Position numbers and translations under genes: made by a program. A model generated the notes under the pieces. The model saw only the letters and a list, made by a program, of their open reading frames with translations. It was not told the DNA's origin and made no database searches. Shown here in pieces: positions 42,657 to 54,194 of a stretch of 64,000 bases of DNA. The DNA lies in contig NZ_JAERJP010000001.1 in the NCBI RefSeq assembly GCF_018257575.1, positions 62,001-126,000 on the forward strand, read 5' to 3'. Origin of the DNA: Tatumella sp. JGM91 (GTDB taxonomy: Bacteria; Pseudomonadota; Gammaproteobacteria; Enterobacterales; Enterobacteriaceae). Positions within the stretch are counted from its first letter, which is position 1, and each line of letters starts with the position of its first letter.

Positions 42657-43868
42657 CTATCCCATCCAGTGATGAAATTTCAGTTTAATATAATCGATAA
42701 TCCGGCTAAAGAAACCACCTTCTTTAACATCATTCAGCACCACCAGTGGCTGCCGGGCAATGATTTTTCCGTCCAGCTGGAAGTTGATAGTCCCAATCTG
42801 CTGGTTTTTCTGCAGCGGTGCATGCAGTTCGGTATTGCTCAGAATATAACTGGCTTTCAAATCTTTTGCCCTGCCGCGGGGAACCGTCAGATACACGTCT
42901 TTATCCACCCCCAGCTGCACATTGTCCGTGTCACCAAACCATACGGGCTCAGAGGCAAAGTCTTTACCGGCTTTCAGAGGAGAAACGGTTTCAAAAAAGC
43001 GGAAGCCCCAGGTCAGTAATTTCTTACTTTCCGTTTCGCGGCCTTTATAAGTATGCCCACCGAGCACTGCAGAAATCAGCCGCATTTTTCCTTCGGTCGC
43101 AGAGGCTACCAGATTATAACCGGCGGCATTAGTATGGCCGGTTTTAATGCCATCAACGTTCAGGCTGGTATCCCACAACAGACCGTTACGGTTAGTCTGG
43201 CGAATATTATTAAAGGTGAACTCTTTTTCTTTGTAGATTGCGTATTCGTCAGGCACGTCGCGGATTAAGGCCTGACCGATCAGTGCCATATCCCGTGCTG
43301 AACTATACTGGCCATCAGCATCCAGCCCATGGACGGTTTTGAAGTGAGTGTTTTTTAATCCCAGAGCGCTGACATAGTTATTCATCAGACCGACAAAGGC
43401 GTCCTGACTACCGGCGACATAATCGGCCATTGCAACGCAGGCATCATTCCCGGATTGCAGTACAATCCCCCGTGTCAGTTTAGACACCGGGACCCGATCT
43501 CCGGGTTTAAGAAACATTAATGAAGACCCTTTGAATACCGGATTGCCGGTTGCCCAGGCATCCTGGCCGACAGTCACCATATCATCCTGATGGATTTTAC
43601 CGGCTTTGAGCGCCTGGCCAATCACATAACTGGTCATCATTTTGGTGAGGCTTGCCGGGTCGCGGCGGTTATCTGCATTTTTTTCTGCCAGTACTGTGCC
43701 TGAATTATAATCAATCAGGATGTAGGCTTCGGCATCAATATCAGGGACGCCGGGGATCATGGTTTGCAGATTGACATCATCAGCCATTGCAGAATGACTG
43801 ATAATCAATGCAACCAGAGAGGCAGAACTGAATTTGGTCAGGAAGTGCAAAGGGGAATTTCTCTTCAT
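42657..43868 (-). CDS. dacA: D-alanyl-D-alanine carboxypeptidase PBP5
   Basis: PBP5 trims the terminal D-Ala of peptidoglycan stem peptides. The 403-residue precursor (same length as E. coli) has a signal peptide ending AMA-DDVNLQ, the SLTK nucleophile at Ser73, SGND (SxN) and KTGHT. The C-terminal amphipathic anchor is [16 protein letters not shown] 43868 is chosen to match this length; the frame is open 14 codons upstream. It follows rlpA in the cell-wall gene cluster. Confidence 0.95.
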   Translation of the reverse strand: MKRNSPLHFLTKFSSASLVALIISHSAMADDVNLQTMIPGVPDIDAEAYILIDYNSGTVLAEKNADNRRDPASLTKMMTSYVIGQALKAGKIHQDDMVTVGQDAWATGNPVFKGSSLMFLKPGDRVPVSKLTRGIVLQSGNDACVAMADYVAGSQDAFVGLMNNYVSALGLKNTHFKTVHGLDADGQYSSARDMALIGQALIRDVPDEYAIYKEKEFTFNNIRQTNRNGLLWDTSLNVDGIKTGHTNAAGYNLVASATEGKMRLISAVLGGHTYKGRETESKKLLTWGFRFFETVSPLKAGKDFASEPVWFGDTDNVQLGVDKDVYLTVPRGRAKDLKASYILSNTELHAPLQKNQQIGTINFQLDGKIIARQPLVVLNDVKEGGFFSRIIDYIKLKFHHWMG

Positions 43869-43919
43869 CTTTAGAGTAACTTCATCCATGGGACAGGTAT
43901 TATTTGTCACAAACTATAA

Positions 43920-43946
43920 CAGGATGCCCTTGTAACAGGCATCCTG
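43920..43946 (-). terminator. Hairpin between rlpA and dacA
   Basis: A perfect 9-bp stem (caggatgcc with ggcatcctg, loop cttgtaaca) lies between rlpA and dacA. The minus-strand tail TTATAGTTT is weakly T-rich, so it is a probable but not strong terminator. Confidence 0.55.
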
Positions 43947-43988
43947 CTTTACTTAAGTTTATGCTTTAGCGCAAAACAGAAGGGAAAA

Positions 43989-45107
43989 TTACGGCGCAGT
44001 AGTAATAAATGAGTTTATTTTTTCACCTGATAATCGCTGCTGTAACGCGGCGGCTTCCTTGCGATCGGCATAACCTCCCAGTTGTACACGGTAGGTGTTC
44101 CCGTTAACGACTTCAGTATGTGCGTTAACGCCAAAACGCTGGCTCAGCTTCTGCTCTAACTGTCTGGCACGCTGTGCATCATTGAGTGCCGCGACCTGGA
44201 CGACAAAGCCGTGACTTTTACTCGCGGAGGACGCCGGTGTTTTTGCGGCCGGGGCTGCAATAGCTGCTGCTGCCGGCGCGGGTGGGGTTGCCGCCGGGGT
44301 TGCAGGCTCCAGTACGCCGCTGGCTAACGGCTGTGGCGCACCAAGAAAACCGTTACTGTGTAGCGGGGCACCCATACTGTTACTACTTTGCAAGCTGCTA
44401 TTGGCTATCGGCATAACATGAGAGGTACCAGTAACTGACGGGGCCGTGGCTGGTAAAGCGGTACTGTTACTGCTTTGTATAGCCGGTGTCGGGGCCATAT
44501 CAGTGCTGTCCAGGTTTGGTCTGGCCGGTAAGTCATAACTTTGTATAGCCACTCTGGTCCCGTTGGTTCCCGGTCCGGATAAGGTACCATCGGGAGCGAC
44601 AGTAATAGCATCTACACGAACCTGTGTATTATTGGAAATATTCAGTCGCCCTGCGGATGCAGAAGACAAATCGATGATTCTTCCTGCAACAAAAGGACCG
44701 CGGTCATTAATCCGTACCACCAGCTGACGACCATCCGCCAGATTGGTGACACGTGCATAGCTCGGAATGGGCAGGTAAGGGGACGCTGCGGTATAGGCAT
44801 TCGGGTCGAATTTCTCACCGGAAGCCGTGGTATTGCCTGCAGACTCCTGACCATAAGAACTTGCCAATCCGATCTGGCTGAAGTTTGACGTATCCGTGAC
44901 GACACGGTAGCTGACACCGTTGACTGTATAATTCTGATTCGCTGAAGCGATCAGCGGCTCATATTTAGGCGGGATACCGGGAATTTCCACCACCGGCCCG
45001 GTCCAGGCGGGCTGAGCAGGGGCGGTATATTGCTGTTGCTGGTCGACGGAACATCCCGCCAATACTAACGATGTCAGTCCAATACAGATCAGCCATTCCT
45101 TACGCAT
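43989..45107 (-). CDS. rlpA: Septal ring lytic transglycosylase lipoprotein RlpA
   Basis: RlpA is an outer-membrane lipoprotein acting on denuded septal peptidoglycan. The 372-residue precursor has a lipobox LVLAGC (Cys19), a DPBB domain (about 75-165; ASSYGQESAGNTTASGEKFD, VRINDRGPFVAGRIIDLS), a long Ser/Ala/Pro linker and a C-terminal SPOR domain (HGFVVQVAALNDAQRARQLE onward). The linker carries imperfect ATP/APA-rich repeats. It follows rodA with 10 bp between them. Confidence 0.95.
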   Translation of the reverse strand: MRKEWLICIGLTSLVLAGCSVDQQQQYTAPAQPAWTGPVVEIPGIPPKYEPLIASANQNYTVNGVSYRVVTDTSNFSQIGLASSYGQESAGNTTASGEKFDPNAYTAASPYLPIPSYARVTNLADGRQLVVRINDRGPFVAGRIIDLSSASAGRLNISNNTQVRVDAITVAPDGTLSGPGTNGTRVAIQSYDLPARPNLDSTDMAPTPAIQSSNSTALPATAPSVTGTSHVMPIANSSLQSSNSMGAPLHSNGFLGAPQPLASGVLEPATPAATPPAPAAAAIAAPAAKTPASSASKSHGFVVQVAALNDAQRARQLEQKLSQRFGVNAHTEVVNGNTYRVQLGGYADRKEAAALQQRLSGEKINSFITTAP

Positions 45108-45117
45108 GTATCGCCTC

Positions 45118-46236
45118 TTAAACGCTTTTTGATAACATTTTTCGATGAGTATGGATCGACATCACAATGCCGAATCCAGCCATTAATACGATCAGTGCTG
45201 AGCCACCATAACTGATCAACGGTAGCGGAACTCCTACCACCGGTAAAATACCGCTTACCATACCAATATTAACAAATACATAGACAAATAATATCAGCAT
45301 AATACCGCCGGCCAGCACACGGCCAAAGGTTGTCTGGGCTTTGGCCGCAATTACCAGTCCGCGCATAATTAATAGCAGATACAGCGCCAGTAACGCCAGT
45401 ACGCCAACCAGACCCAGTTCTTCTGCCAGTACCGCAAAGATAAAGTCAGTATGGCGTTCCGGCAAAAACTCCAGCTGTGACTGGGTACCATGCAGCCAGC
45501 CTTTACCTTCAAATCCGCCGGATCCGATAGCAATTTTAGACTGAATAATATGATAACCGGCACCGAGGGGATCACTTTCCGGGTTAAGCAACATCATTAC
45601 ACGGTCACGCTGGTATCCATGCATCAGGAAAAACCACAGGATCGGAATAAAAGCGGCCACCAGCACCACGGCAATACCGATAAGTTTCCAGCTCATACCG
45701 GATAAGAACAGGACAAATAGTCCTGAAGCAGCAATCAGGATAGCGGTCCCCAGGTCAGGCTGTGCGGCCACCAGCAGGGTAGGCAGGAAGATTAATATTA
45801 ATGCAATAGCGGTATTTTTCAGGGTCGGCGGGCAGACATCACGGTTAATAAACCGCGCGACCATTAACGGTACTGCTATTTTCGCAATTTCAGAGGGCTG
45901 AAAACGCACAAAGCCGAGATCCAGCCAGCGCTGGGCACCTTTACTGATATGACCGAAAGCATCCACGGCCACCAGCAGTACAATACTGAGTATATACAGA
46001 TAGGGTGCCCAGCTTTCATAAACCCGTGGCGGTACCTGGGCCAGTACCAGCATCAGGGTGACACCCATCGCAATCTGGCCCAGCTTACGTTCCATCATGC
46101 CCGGATCCTGACCGCTGGCACTCCAGATAACAAATCCGCTATAGGTGAGCAGGGCAAAAATTATCAGTACAAACAGAGGGTCAATATGGATGCGGGTCCA
46201 TATTGACCGTTTCTGAGGACTACGACTCAGGGACAT
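45118..46236 (-). CDS. mrdB: Peptidoglycan polymerase RodA (SEDS family)
   Basis: RodA polymerises glycan strands in the elongasome with PBP2. The 372-residue protein has ten membrane segments and the SEDS signatures [18 protein letters not shown], with the catalytic Asp region at [19 protein letters not shown], and [15 protein letters not shown] near the end. It lies 2 bp after mrdA and 10 bp before rlpA, in the mrdA-mrdB-rlpA operon that determines rod shape. Confidence 0.97.
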   Translation of the reverse strand: MSLSRSPQKRSIWTRIHIDPLFVLIIFALLTYSGFVIWSASGQDPGMMERKLGQIAMGVTLMLVLAQVPPRVYESWAPYLYILSIVLLVAVDAFGHISKGAQRWLDLGFVRFQPSEIAKIAVPLMVARFINRDVCPPTLKNTAIALILIFLPTLLVAAQPDLGTAILIAASGLFVLFLSGMSWKLIGIAVVLVAAFIPILWFFLMHGYQRDRVMMLLNPESDPLGAGYHIIQSKIAIGSGGFEGKGWLHGTQSQLEFLPERHTDFIFAVLAEELGLVGVLALLALYLLLIMRGLVIAAKAQTTFGRVLAGGIMLILFVYVFVNIGMVSGILPVVGVPLPLISYGGSALIVLMAGFGIVMSIHTHRKMLSKSV

Positions 46237-46238
46237 AT

Positions 46239-48143
46239 TTACTCACCTTCATAACCAGGAGGAAGCGGTGCGGCCTGAGGGAGCTCAGTATTGTTGTCTC
46301 CCAGCATAATGTGATCAAGGATCTGCCGCATAATGGTGCCGACTGCGGCACCTGCACCGCCATTTTCTAAAATCATTGTGACTGCAACCCGCGGATTATC
46401 ATACGGAGCAAACGCGGTCATCAGCTTATGGTCCCGCAGACGTTCGGTTATCCGGTGCGCGTTATAAGTTTCATTCTCTTTCAGGCCAAACACCTGGGCG
46501 GTTCCGGATTTGGCGGCAACTTTATAAGGCGTACCTTCAAAGCTTTTACGGGCCGTACCATTTGGCCGGTTTGCCACACCGTACATGCCGTCTTTGGCGA
46601 TTTCCCAGTATCCGGAATTGACTTCTCCGATAGTGGTGGCCGCGGGTGGCTGGTAGGACACAATATCCGCGCCCTGGCTTTCGGCCAGCAGAAAATGAGG
46701 TACCTTAACCACACCGTCATTAATCAGGGTCATCAGGGCTTTATTCATTTGCAACGGTGTGGCTGTCCAGTATCCCTGGCCAATACCGACCGGAATGGTA
46801 TCGCCCTGATACCAGGGCTTTTTAAACCGCCGCAGTTTCCACTCTCGTGTCGGCATATTACCGGCACTTTCCTGAGGCAGGTCAACACCGGTACGCGAGC
46901 CATAGCCGAACTTCTGCATCCATTCGGCTAACCGGTCGATCCCCATATCATAAGCGACCTGATAGAAAAAAGTATCTGCAGATTCTTCAAGAGATTTCGT
47001 GACGTTAAGCCGCCCGTGCCCCCATTTCTTCCAGTCACGGTAGCGTTTCTCTGTGCCGGGCAATTGCCACCAGCCCGGATCGACTAATGAAGTATTACGA
47101 TTAATCACACCTGCACTTAATGCTGAAACAGCAACATACGGTTTTACCGTCGACGCGGGCGGGTAAGCGGCCTGAATGGCCCGATTATATAATGGCCGAT
47201 CGGGGTCGGTCAGCAAACCTTTATAATCCGTTGACGAGATGCCGTTAACAAACAGATTCGCATCGTAGCCCGGCGTTGAGACCATTGCCAGAATATCTCC
47301 GTTACGCGGGTCAGTGACTACCACCGCGGCCCGGCTGCCCTGCAGCAGGCTCTCAATATATTGTTGCAGTTTCAGGTCGATGGTCAGGTAAATATCACGT
47401 CCGGCACGCGGCGCCTCCTGGTGCAACTGCCGAATAACTCTGCCGCGGTTATTCACTTCGACTTCCTGGTAGCCGGCTTTACCATGCAGAGTATCTTCGT
47501 AATAGCTTTCTATACCGAGCTTGCCGATATCATGGGTCGCCGCGTAGTTGCCGGTTTTTCCTTCCTGCTCAAGTCTTGCCACGTCACGGTCATTAATTTT
47601 CGAAACATAGCCGACAATGTGCGTCAGGGTTGCACCGTAAGGATAATAACGGCGCTGATAACCTTTAACTTCAACCCCCGGATAACGGTACTGATTTACC
47701 GAAAAACGGGCGATCTGCAATTCATTTAAATTACTTTTCAGCGGAACAGAAGTGAACCGGCGTGATCGTTTACGTTCTTTTTCGAAGGCGTCCAGATCTT
47801 CCTGGCTCAGATCCAGTATTGACTGCAATTCCTGCAGGGTTGTTGACAGACTGGCAACTTTTTCCGGCACCAGCTCGGCCTGATAAATCGTACGGTTAAT
47901 TGCCAGCGGGATTTTATTACGATCATAAATAATCCCGCGGCTCGGTGCGACTGGCACCAGTTTAATCCGGTTCTGGTTTGAACGGGTGCTGTAGTCGTCG
48001 AAGTGAAGGATCTGCAGATGCCAGAGATTAAACACCAGAATGCTGCTCAGCAGCAGAATGCCGAAAAAAGCGACTAACGCTCGTCTGGCGAACAGTTTTT
48101 GCTCGGCTGTATAATCTCTGAACGCACTACTGGTTAAGTTCAT
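46239..48143 (-). CDS. mrdA: Peptidoglycan transpeptidase PBP2
   Basis: PBP2 cross-links lateral wall peptidoglycan with RodA. The 634-residue class B PBP has one N-terminal membrane helix ([20 protein letters not shown], about residues 22-41) and a pedestal domain. The transpeptidase domain has Ser331 in [13 protein letters not shown] as SxN and KSGTAQVFG as KTG. Length matches E. coli (633). The start overlaps nothing; rlmH ends 34 bp upstream. Confidence 0.97.
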   Translation of the reverse strand: MNLTSSAFRDYTAEQKLFARRALVAFFGILLLSSILVFNLWHLQILHFDDYSTRSNQNRIKLVPVAPSRGIIYDRNKIPLAINRTIYQAELVPEKVASLSTTLQELQSILDLSQEDLDAFEKERKRSRRFTSVPLKSNLNELQIARFSVNQYRYPGVEVKGYQRRYYPYGATLTHIVGYVSKINDRDVARLEQEGKTGNYAATHDIGKLGIESYYEDTLHGKAGYQEVEVNNRGRVIRQLHQEAPRAGRDIYLTIDLKLQQYIESLLQGSRAAVVVTDPRNGDILAMVSTPGYDANLFVNGISSTDYKGLLTDPDRPLYNRAIQAAYPPASTVKPYVAVSALSAGVINRNTSLVDPGWWQLPGTEKRYRDWKKWGHGRLNVTKSLEESADTFFYQVAYDMGIDRLAEWMQKFGYGSRTGVDLPQESAGNMPTREWKLRRFKKPWYQGDTIPVGIGQGYWTATPLQMNKALMTLINDGVVKVPHFLLAESQGADIVSYQPPAATTIGEVNSGYWEIAKDGMYGVANRPNGTARKSFEGTPYKVAAKSGTAQVFGLKENETYNAHRITERLRDHKLMTAFAPYDNPRVAVTMILENGGAGAAVGTIMRQILDHIMLGDNNTELPQAAPLPPGYEGE

Positions 48144-48177
48144 CCGCGGCCTGTCAGTCCGGAAGTTGCCTTATCTG

Positions 48178-48648
48178 CTATTCGCGATGATAAGGGTGGT
48201 TAGTGGTAATACTCCATGCCCGGTAAAGGCTTTCGGCAACCAGCACACGAACCAGCGGGTGGGGGAGCGTCAGAGCAGATAATGACCAGCTTTGTTCAGC
48301 CGCAGCTTTACAGGCGGGGGCCAGCCCTTCAGGTCCGCCGATTAACAGGCTGACATCACGGCCATCCAGCTTCCAGCGTTCAAGCTGTTGTGCCAGCTGA
48401 GGTGTTTCCCAGGGCTTACCCGGAATATCCAGAGTGACGATGCGGTTACCTTTGCCGACAGCTGCCAGCATAGCTTCGCCTTCCTTTTCCAGAATACGTT
48501 TGATATCGGCATTTTTTCCCCGTTTACCGGCAGGGACTTCGATCAACTCAAACGGCATATCTTTCGGAAAACGGCGCAGGTAGTCCATAAACCCCGTCTG
48601 CACCCAGTCGGGCATTTTGGTGCCGACTGCGACAAGTTGCAGTTTCAC
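48178..48648 (-). CDS. rlmH: 23S rRNA pseudouridine1915-N3 methyltransferase
   Basis: RlmH is a SPOUT methyltransferase acting on the assembled 70S ribosome. The 156-residue protein starts [20 protein letters not shown] and has the SAM-binding knot [20 protein letters not shown] and [20 protein letters not shown]. It is one residue longer than the E. coli protein. It lies 3 bp after rsfS, in a ribosome-maturation pair. Confidence 0.97.
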   Translation of the reverse strand: MKLQLVAVGTKMPDWVQTGFMDYLRRFPKDMPFELIEVPAGKRGKNADIKRILEKEGEAMLAAVGKGNRIVTLDIPGKPWETPQLAQQLERWKLDGRDVSLLIGGPEGLAPACKAAAEQSWSLSALTLPHPLVRVLVAESLYRAWSITTNHPYHRE

Positions 48649-48651
48649 GTG

Positions 48652-48969
48652 TCAGCCCCAGAGTTTTTCCAGCTCATACAGCTGACGGCTTTCTTCCTGC
48701 ATTATATGAACGATAACTTCGCCGAGATCTACTACTACCCATTCACCGTCGTCTTTACCGTCGGTACCCAGCGGGCTGACGCCTGCGGCGCGTGATTCCT
48801 GTGCCAGGTGGTCTGCAATTGAGACGACATGACGGTTAGATGTACCGGTACAAATGACCATACAGTCAGTGATACTGGATTTACCACGGACATCGATAGC
48901 GATAATATTTTGTGCTTTGAGGTCATCGACTTTATCGATAACGAAAGATTGGAGTGTCTGGCCTTGCAA
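48652..48969 (-). CDS. rsfS: Ribosomal silencing factor RsfS
   Basis: RsfS binds ribosomal protein L14 and blocks subunit joining in starvation. I chose the TTG start at 48969, after AGGGGAACCT, because it yields (M)[20 protein letters not shown] and 105 residues, the E. coli length. An ATG 29 codons upstream gives a longer frame with no homology. [20 protein letters not shown] and the terminal YELEKLWG are typical. It lies between nadD and rlmH. Confidence 0.94.
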   Translation of the reverse strand: MQGQTLQSFVIDKVDDLKAQNIIAIDVRGKSSITDCMVICTGTSNRHVVSIADHLAQESRAAGVSPLGTDGKDDGEWVVVDLGEVIVHIMQEESRQLYELEKLWG

Positions 48970-49063
48970 AAGGTTCCCCTCGTGATGTGCTGGAAATAAC
49001 AGAGTGACCGTCATAATATCCCGGCCGGTCGAATTTGAAGCGGCGGAGTATATCACGCCCTAA

Positions 49064-49708
49064 TCAATCGCGATATAAGCCAGCCTGCCGGATGTAGTTA
49101 ATCACTGATAGAGGCAGCAGGTCGCTGCATGACTGGCCGGTATGCAGGCGCTGACGGATAACCGTGGCCGACACCGGGTAATACGGTGTATCAGCCAGAC
49201 AGATAAGCCCGGCAGGATACTGTTGCAGCCGCCGCGGGTCATCGGTCAGATGTTTACTGATCCAGTGTTGCAGCTCTGCAGACTCCGGCTGCCGACAGTA
49301 GCCGGGGCGACGGCAGACCAGCAGATGACAAAGGGACATCAGTTCCTGCCAGCGGTGCCATTTATTCAGGCTGAGGAGAGAGTCCTGACCAATAATAAAC
49401 GCCAGGGGTTGCTGGCTGCCGCGTTCGGCACGGATAGTCTGCAGGGTTGTCACTGTCCAGGAAGGGGTGTCGCGGTGTAATTCCCGATCATCGATATCGA
49501 ATAAGGGTAGATCGGCAATAGCACAACGCAGCATCGCCAGACGCTGTGCCGGACTGGCGACCGGCTGAGGACGATGAGGCGGCAGATTATTCGGTAACAG
49601 GGTAACTTTATGCAACCCGGTCAGACGTGCCAGAGCTTCAGCAGAACGCAGGTGACCGAAATGAACCGGATCAAATGTGCCGCCAAAGACCGCATGTAAC
49701 TCAGACAT
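49064..49708 (-). CDS. nadD: Nicotinate-nucleotide adenylyltransferase
   Basis: NadD makes nicotinic acid adenine dinucleotide from NaMN and ATP in NAD synthesis. The 214-residue protein has [13 protein letters not shown] (residues 9-21, the HxGH nucleotidyltransferase motif), LPNNLPPHR, and the C-terminal ISATxIR-like [10 protein letters not shown]. It overlaps holA by eight bases, indicating coupling, as in E. coli. Confidence 0.96.
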   Translation of the reverse strand: MSELHAVFGGTFDPVHFGHLRSAEALARLTGLHKVTLLPNNLPPHRPQPVASPAQRLAMLRCAIADLPLFDIDDRELHRDTPSWTVTTLQTIRAERGSQQPLAFIIGQDSLLSLNKWHRWQELMSLCHLLVCRRPGYCRQPESAELQHWISKHLTDDPRRLQQYPAGLICLADTPYYPVSATVIRQRLHTGQSCSDLLPLSVINYIRQAGLYRD

Positions 49709-50732
49709 CGCTCACCACCACCGGTGACTTCCCGAAGGTCAGTTGCAGTGTAAGAGAGGCCAGCGGTGACCATACATCGCTGCCGTAATCCTGTTTTATG
49801 GTCAGTTCAATCGATGCCAGCTGCTTTATTGCCAGGTGCACCGCCTGGTTATCCAGTCGTTCCAATGCCGCGGTAAATAATGGCCTGCGGTTTTGCCAGA
49901 CACGCAGTTTGTCCATTAACTGACGGACGTTGTGCGACCCCTGTTGACGTTGCAGTTGCAGCAGGGTCATCAGTTCCCGCTGCAGGGTACGCACTAAAAT
50001 AACCGGTTCGGCAGCCTCTTGTTGCAGCTGCTGCAGAATATGCAATGCCCGTTTACTTTTACCGGCCAGAATCGCATCTGCCCAGTGGTAGGGTGAAAAA
50101 TGTGCAGCGTCGTTGACCGCTTGTTCTACTCTCGGTAACGTCAGCTGGCCTTCCGGCCACAATAAAGATAAGCGTTCCAGTGCCTGAGATAAGGCCAGCA
50201 GGTTACCTTCATAGCAGTAACAGAGTAAGCCGATAGCCTGCTGGTCAATGGCAATACCCAGGCTCTTACAGCGCTGACTTACCCAGCGGGGTAATTGTGC
50301 CTGTTCCGGAGTGGTGCAGGGTACCATCACAGCATTCAGGGATAACCCTTTAAACCAGCCGCTGTTTTCCTGGGCTTTAGTCAGTTTGTGCAGATGCACA
50401 ATCAGTAACAGATCACTGTGTAACAGTTCCGCAAGACGGATCAGCCGCGGGGTTATCTGGGCTGAGGGACCGTTTTCCGGCATCAGCAATGTCAGGGTCT
50501 GACGCCGGGTGAACAGGCTGAGGGATTGACAGACGGTAAACAGGGCATCCCAGTCGGTGTGGTTATCAATGGTAAAAGTTAAATGCTCGAGGAATTGTTG
50601 CTGGCGGGCGGCAGCAATAATGGCATCATGACTTTCCTGGCGTAACAGCGGGTCGTTACCACTCAGGAAATAACTGCCGCGCAACCCTTCAGCGAGTTGC
50701 GCGGCCAGTTGTTCAGGGTAAAGCCTGACCAT
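49701..50732 (-). CDS. holA: DNA polymerase III delta subunit
   Basis: HolA is the clamp-loader wrench that opens the beta clamp. The 343-residue protein begins [20 protein letters not shown] and [18 protein letters not shown], with the beta-binding LSLF region ([13 protein letters not shown]) and the AAA+-like fold lacking a functional P-loop, as usual. It is coupled to lptE (one-base overlap) and nadD. Length equals the E. coli protein. Confidence 0.96.
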   Translation of the reverse strand: MVRLYPEQLAAQLAEGLRGSYFLSGNDPLLRQESHDAIIAAARQQQFLEHLTFTIDNHTDWDALFTVCQSLSLFTRRQTLTLLMPENGPSAQITPRLIRLAELLHSDLLLIVHLHKLTKAQENSGWFKGLSLNAVMVPCTTPEQAQLPRWVSQRCKSLGIAIDQQAIGLLCYCYEGNLLALSQALERLSLLWPEGQLTLPRVEQAVNDAAHFSPYHWADAILAGKSKRALHILQQLQQEAAEPVILVRTLQRELMTLLQLQRQQGSHNVRQLMDKLRVWQNRRPLFTAALERLDNQAVHLAIKQLASIELTIKQDYGSDVWSPLASLTLQLTFGKSPVVVSDV

Positions 50733-51328
50733 CAGCGGGATGTCGTCACGCCTGCAGTGTCACTTTGCTGGCCCGAATGCGAGGTAATCGTCTCCGGGGC
50801 CGGTAAAGTGTCTGCGGTGTTTAACTGTGCGGCATGTACTGCCAGTAACTGACGAACCAGTTGCTGGGAAGCCCGTACCCGCATTTCCTGATAAATAATA
50901 TCCTGCTCAGCATCTTTGGCCAGCGGTACGCCAGGGTTATCAAAGAATGTACGGTATACCGTAGTACTGAGCGGATAAATACCTTTACCCGGCAGCAGAA
51001 CCTGCGCAGTGACAGTCATATACAGCTGATATTCGGCTGCAGTGCCGTCGAGGAATACGGACGCCGTATTACGACCGGAGCTTTCGGCTTCCAGGCGTAA
51101 TGACGGAGTGGTATTACGGCGGTCTGCACTGTCATCCACCAGCGTAATATCATTAAGCCGTAATTGCTGACGTACGGTCCTGGCCAGCGGCCCGTATGGG
51201 TCATTGCTGGTTAATATCATGGTTTGCATTTCCTTCGGGATCCGGGTCGTTCCGCTGGTATGAAAACCACAACCTGCGGTGGCCAGTACGGCCACCGCAA
51301 TCATCAGTGCTGAGAAAAGTTTGCGCAC
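50732..51328 (-). CDS. lptE: LPS assembly lipoprotein LptE
   Basis: LptE is the outer-membrane lipoprotein plug of the LptD translocon for LPS. The 198-residue precursor has a signal peptide and lipobox LATAGC (Cys20), followed by GFHTSGTTRIPKEMQTMILT, the usual LptE start. The C-terminal tail is Thr/Ser-rich and variable. It lies 14 bp after leuS and one base overlaps holA. Confidence 0.95.
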   Translation of the reverse strand: MRKLFSALMIAVAVLATAGCGFHTSGTTRIPKEMQTMILTSNDPYGPLARTVRQQLRLNDITLVDDSADRRNTTPSLRLEAESSGRNTASVFLDGTAAEYQLYMTVTAQVLLPGKGIYPLSTTVYRTFFDNPGVPLAKDAEQDIIYQEMRVRASQQLVRQLLAVHAAQLNTADTLPAPETITSHSGQQSDTAGVTTSR

Positions 51329-51342
51329 ATCGCCTCCTGAAC

Positions 51343-53925
51343 TTAACCTGCGACCAGGTTAAGCAGTTTACCCGGAACGTAAATAACTTTACGTACAGTA
51401 ACGCCTTCCAGGTATTTTGCCACAAGGTGTTCCTGAGCGGCCAGAGCCTGCACCTGCTCCTGAGTGGAGTTAACCGGAACCGTAATTTTTCCGCGGACCT
51501 TGCCATTCACCTGAACCACAATCAGTACTGAGTCTTCGACCATGGCACTTTCGTCTGCCACCGGCCATTGCGCGGTGTCGATAGTCTGTTTGTGCCCCAG
51601 GGTCTGCCACAGTTCAAAACAGGCGTGCGGGGTGAACGGATACAGTAAACGAACCACGGCATCTAACGCTTCCTGCATCAGAGCACGATCCTGATCGGTG
51701 TCCTGTGGTGCTTTCAGCAGTTTGTTCATCAGTTCCATCACAGCGGCGATGGCCGTGTTGAAGGTCTGACGACGGCCAATATCATCAGAGACTTTTGCCA
51801 CCGTTTTATGAACATCACGGCGCAGTGCTTTCTGGTCGTCATTCAGCTGCCCGGCGTCTAACACCGGAGCGGGGCCCTTGCTGCTATGGTCATAGACCAG
51901 TTTCCAGACACGTTTCAGGAAACGGTTAGCACCTTCAACGCCGGATTCCTGCCATTCCAGAGTCATTTCTGCCGGAGAGGCGAACATCATAAACAGACGG
52001 ACGGTATCTGCGCCGTAACGTTCTACCATTAACTGCGGGTCAATACCGTTATTTTTAGATTTTGACATCTTACTCATACCGGCATAAATCACTTCACGGC
52101 CATCTTTGTCGGTGGCACTGGTAATCCGGCCTTTCTCGTCACGTACGACAGAAACATCGACCGGAGAAACCCAGTTACGCTCACCGTTGCTGCCTGTGTA
52201 GTAGAAGGCATCGGCCAGTACCATACCCTGACATAACAGGCGTTTGGCAGGCTCGTTTGAGTTTACCAGTCCGGCGTCACGTAACAGTTTATGGAAGAAG
52301 CGGAAATACATCAGGTGCATAATGGCATGTTCGATACCACCCACATACTGATCGACCGGCAGCCAGTAGTTGGCGGCGGCCGGGTCAAGCATTCCCTGGT
52401 CATAATGCGTACAGGTATAGCGCGCGTAATACCAGGATGACTCCATAAAGGTATCGAAAGTATCGGTTTCGCGCAGTGCCGGCTGACCATTCACCGTGGT
52501 TTTGGCCCATTCAGGGTCGGCTTTGATCGGACTGGTGATGCCGTTCATTGCCACATCTTCCGGAAGAATGACAGGTAACTGATCTTCCGGCGTCGGGACG
52601 ACAGTACCGTCTTCCAGAGTTACCATTGGGATCGGGGCACCCCAGTAACGCTGACGGGACACGCCCCAGTCGCGCAGACGGTAGTTTACTTTACGCTCAC
52701 CGACACCTTTGGCCGCCAGCGCATCAGCAATAGCGTTGAAACCGTCCTGATGAGACAGTCCATCGAACGGTCCGGAATTAAACAGCGTTCCCTTACCGGT
52801 CATTGCCGCGTCACTGATATCCGGTTCGCTGCCATCCTCATTGAGGATCACGGGTTTTATGGCCAGACCATATTTGCTGGCGAACTCCCAGTCACGCTGG
52901 TCATGGCCGGGAACGGCCATAACCGCACCTGTGCCGTATTCCATCAGGACAAAGTTAGCCACCCACAGGGGTAATTTATCACCGGTCAGGGGATGGATAA
53001 CAAACATGCCCGTTGGCTGACCTTTTTTCTCCATGGTTGCCATATCAGCTTCAGCAACTTTGGTATTACTGCATTCGTCGATAAACGCGCTCAGTTGCGG
53101 GTTACCGATGGCCGCCTGGCGTGCCAGCGGATGTCCGGCGGCAACAGCGACATAGGTCGCCCCCATAAAAGTGTCCGGGCGGGTGGTGTAGACCGTCAGT
53201 TTCTGGTCGCTGTCGGCCACATTAAAGGTGATTTCCACCCCTTCCGAGCGGCCAATCCAGTTACGCTGCATGGTTTTAACCTGCTCAGGCCAGCCTTCCA
53301 GCGTATCCAGGTCATTCAGTAACTCTTCCGCATAGTCAGTAATTTTGATAAACCACTGGGGGATCTCTTTACGCTCAACTTTGGTATCACAACGCCAGCA
53401 GCAGCCTTCGATAACCTGTTCGTTGGCCAGTACGGTCTGATCGTTAGGACACCAGTTGACGGCGGAAGTCTTTTTGTAGACCAGGCCTTTTTCGAACAGT
53501 TGCGTAAAGAACCATTGCTCCCAGCGATAGTATTCCGGCTGACAGGTGGCCAGCTCACGGCTCCAGTCGTAGCCAAAACCCAGCAGTTTCAGCTGGTTTT
53601 TCATATACTCGATGTTTTCGTAGGTCCAGGGTGCAGGCGCGGTATTATTTTTGACAGCGGCACCTTCGGCAGGCAGACCAAATGCATCCCAGCCAATAGG
53701 CTGCAGAACATTTTTACCCAGCAGACGCTGATAGCGGGCAATAACATCACCAATGGTGTAGTTACGCACATGGCCCATATGTAGACGGCCAGAAGGATAG
53801 GGGAGCATTGACAGGCAGTAGTACTTTTCTTTCCCTTCCTGTTCAGTGACTTTAAAGGTTTCCTGATCGTGCCAGTATTGCTGGACTTTAGATTCTATCT
53901 CTTCCGGGCGGTATTGCTCTTGCAT
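51343..53925 (-). CDS. leuS: Leucyl-tRNA synthetase
   Basis: LeuRS charges tRNA-Leu and edits mischarged products. The 860-residue form starting [20 protein letters not shown] matches E. coli in length. Class I motifs are the HMGH in [14 protein letters not shown] and MSKSK in KMSKSKNNG; the CP1 editing domain ([20 protein letters not shown]) and zinc cysteines (CCWRCDTKV) are present. The frame is open another 84 codons upstream but lacks homology, so that part is treated as chance. It leads the leuS-lptE-holA-nadD operon. Confidence 0.97.
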   Translation of the reverse strand: MQEQYRPEEIESKVQQYWHDQETFKVTEQEGKEKYYCLSMLPYPSGRLHMGHVRNYTIGDVIARYQRLLGKNVLQPIGWDAFGLPAEGAAVKNNTAPAPWTYENIEYMKNQLKLLGFGYDWSRELATCQPEYYRWEQWFFTQLFEKGLVYKKTSAVNWCPNDQTVLANEQVIEGCCWRCDTKVERKEIPQWFIKITDYAEELLNDLDTLEGWPEQVKTMQRNWIGRSEGVEITFNVADSDQKLTVYTTRPDTFMGATYVAVAAGHPLARQAAIGNPQLSAFIDECSNTKVAEADMATMEKKGQPTGMFVIHPLTGDKLPLWVANFVLMEYGTGAVMAVPGHDQRDWEFASKYGLAIKPVILNEDGSEPDISDAAMTGKGTLFNSGPFDGLSHQDGFNAIADALAAKGVGERKVNYRLRDWGVSRQRYWGAPIPMVTLEDGTVVPTPEDQLPVILPEDVAMNGITSPIKADPEWAKTTVNGQPALRETDTFDTFMESSWYYARYTCTHYDQGMLDPAAANYWLPVDQYVGGIEHAIMHLMYFRFFHKLLRDAGLVNSNEPAKRLLCQGMVLADAFYYTGSNGERNWVSPVDVSVVRDEKGRITSATDKDGREVIYAGMSKMSKSKNNGIDPQLMVERYGADTVRLFMMFASPAEMTLEWQESGVEGANRFLKRVWKLVYDHSSKGPAPVLDAGQLNDDQKALRRDVHKTVAKVSDDIGRRQTFNTAIAAVMELMNKLLKAPQDTDQDRALMQEALDAVVRLLYPFTPHACFELWQTLGHKQTIDTAQWPVADESAMVEDSVLIVVQVNGKVRGKITVPVNSTQEQVQALAAQEHLVAKYLEGVTVRKVIYVPGKLLNLVAG

Positions 53926-54149
53926 GGCAGCCTGTGGTCCTTGTTGAATTGCGCGAAGCTTACTGCAGTGTTTTTTATACGATCCCCATAGCATACCCAT
54001 AAGGTCAGCGCGCAACAACACCCGCATTACACCCTGGCGGTATTTATCATCGAAACAGGCAGCGGTGAGTGACAGAAATCGTCGTTTCAGCCCGTGTGGC
54101 CGGCGATATTTCCGGCGCCGCCGGGCCGCAAAGCTGCCCTCCAGACTGC

Positions 54150-54186
54150 CCGGAAAACAAAGGAGACGCCGGTGCATAGCACCGGC
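54150..54186 (-). terminator. Probable terminator after lnt
   Basis: A perfect 8-bp stem (gccggtgc with gcaccggc, 3-nt loop) lies 9 bp beyond the lnt stop. On the minus strand it is followed by a T-rich but interrupted tail (CTCCTTTGTTTTCC). Confidence 0.5.
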
Positions 54187-54194
54187 AAAACAGA

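Noticed and set aside
53926-54177. 84-codon upstream extension of leuS
   Set aside because: The start at 53925 gives the exact family length. The extension is basic and repetitive, without homology, and overlaps the lnt terminator.
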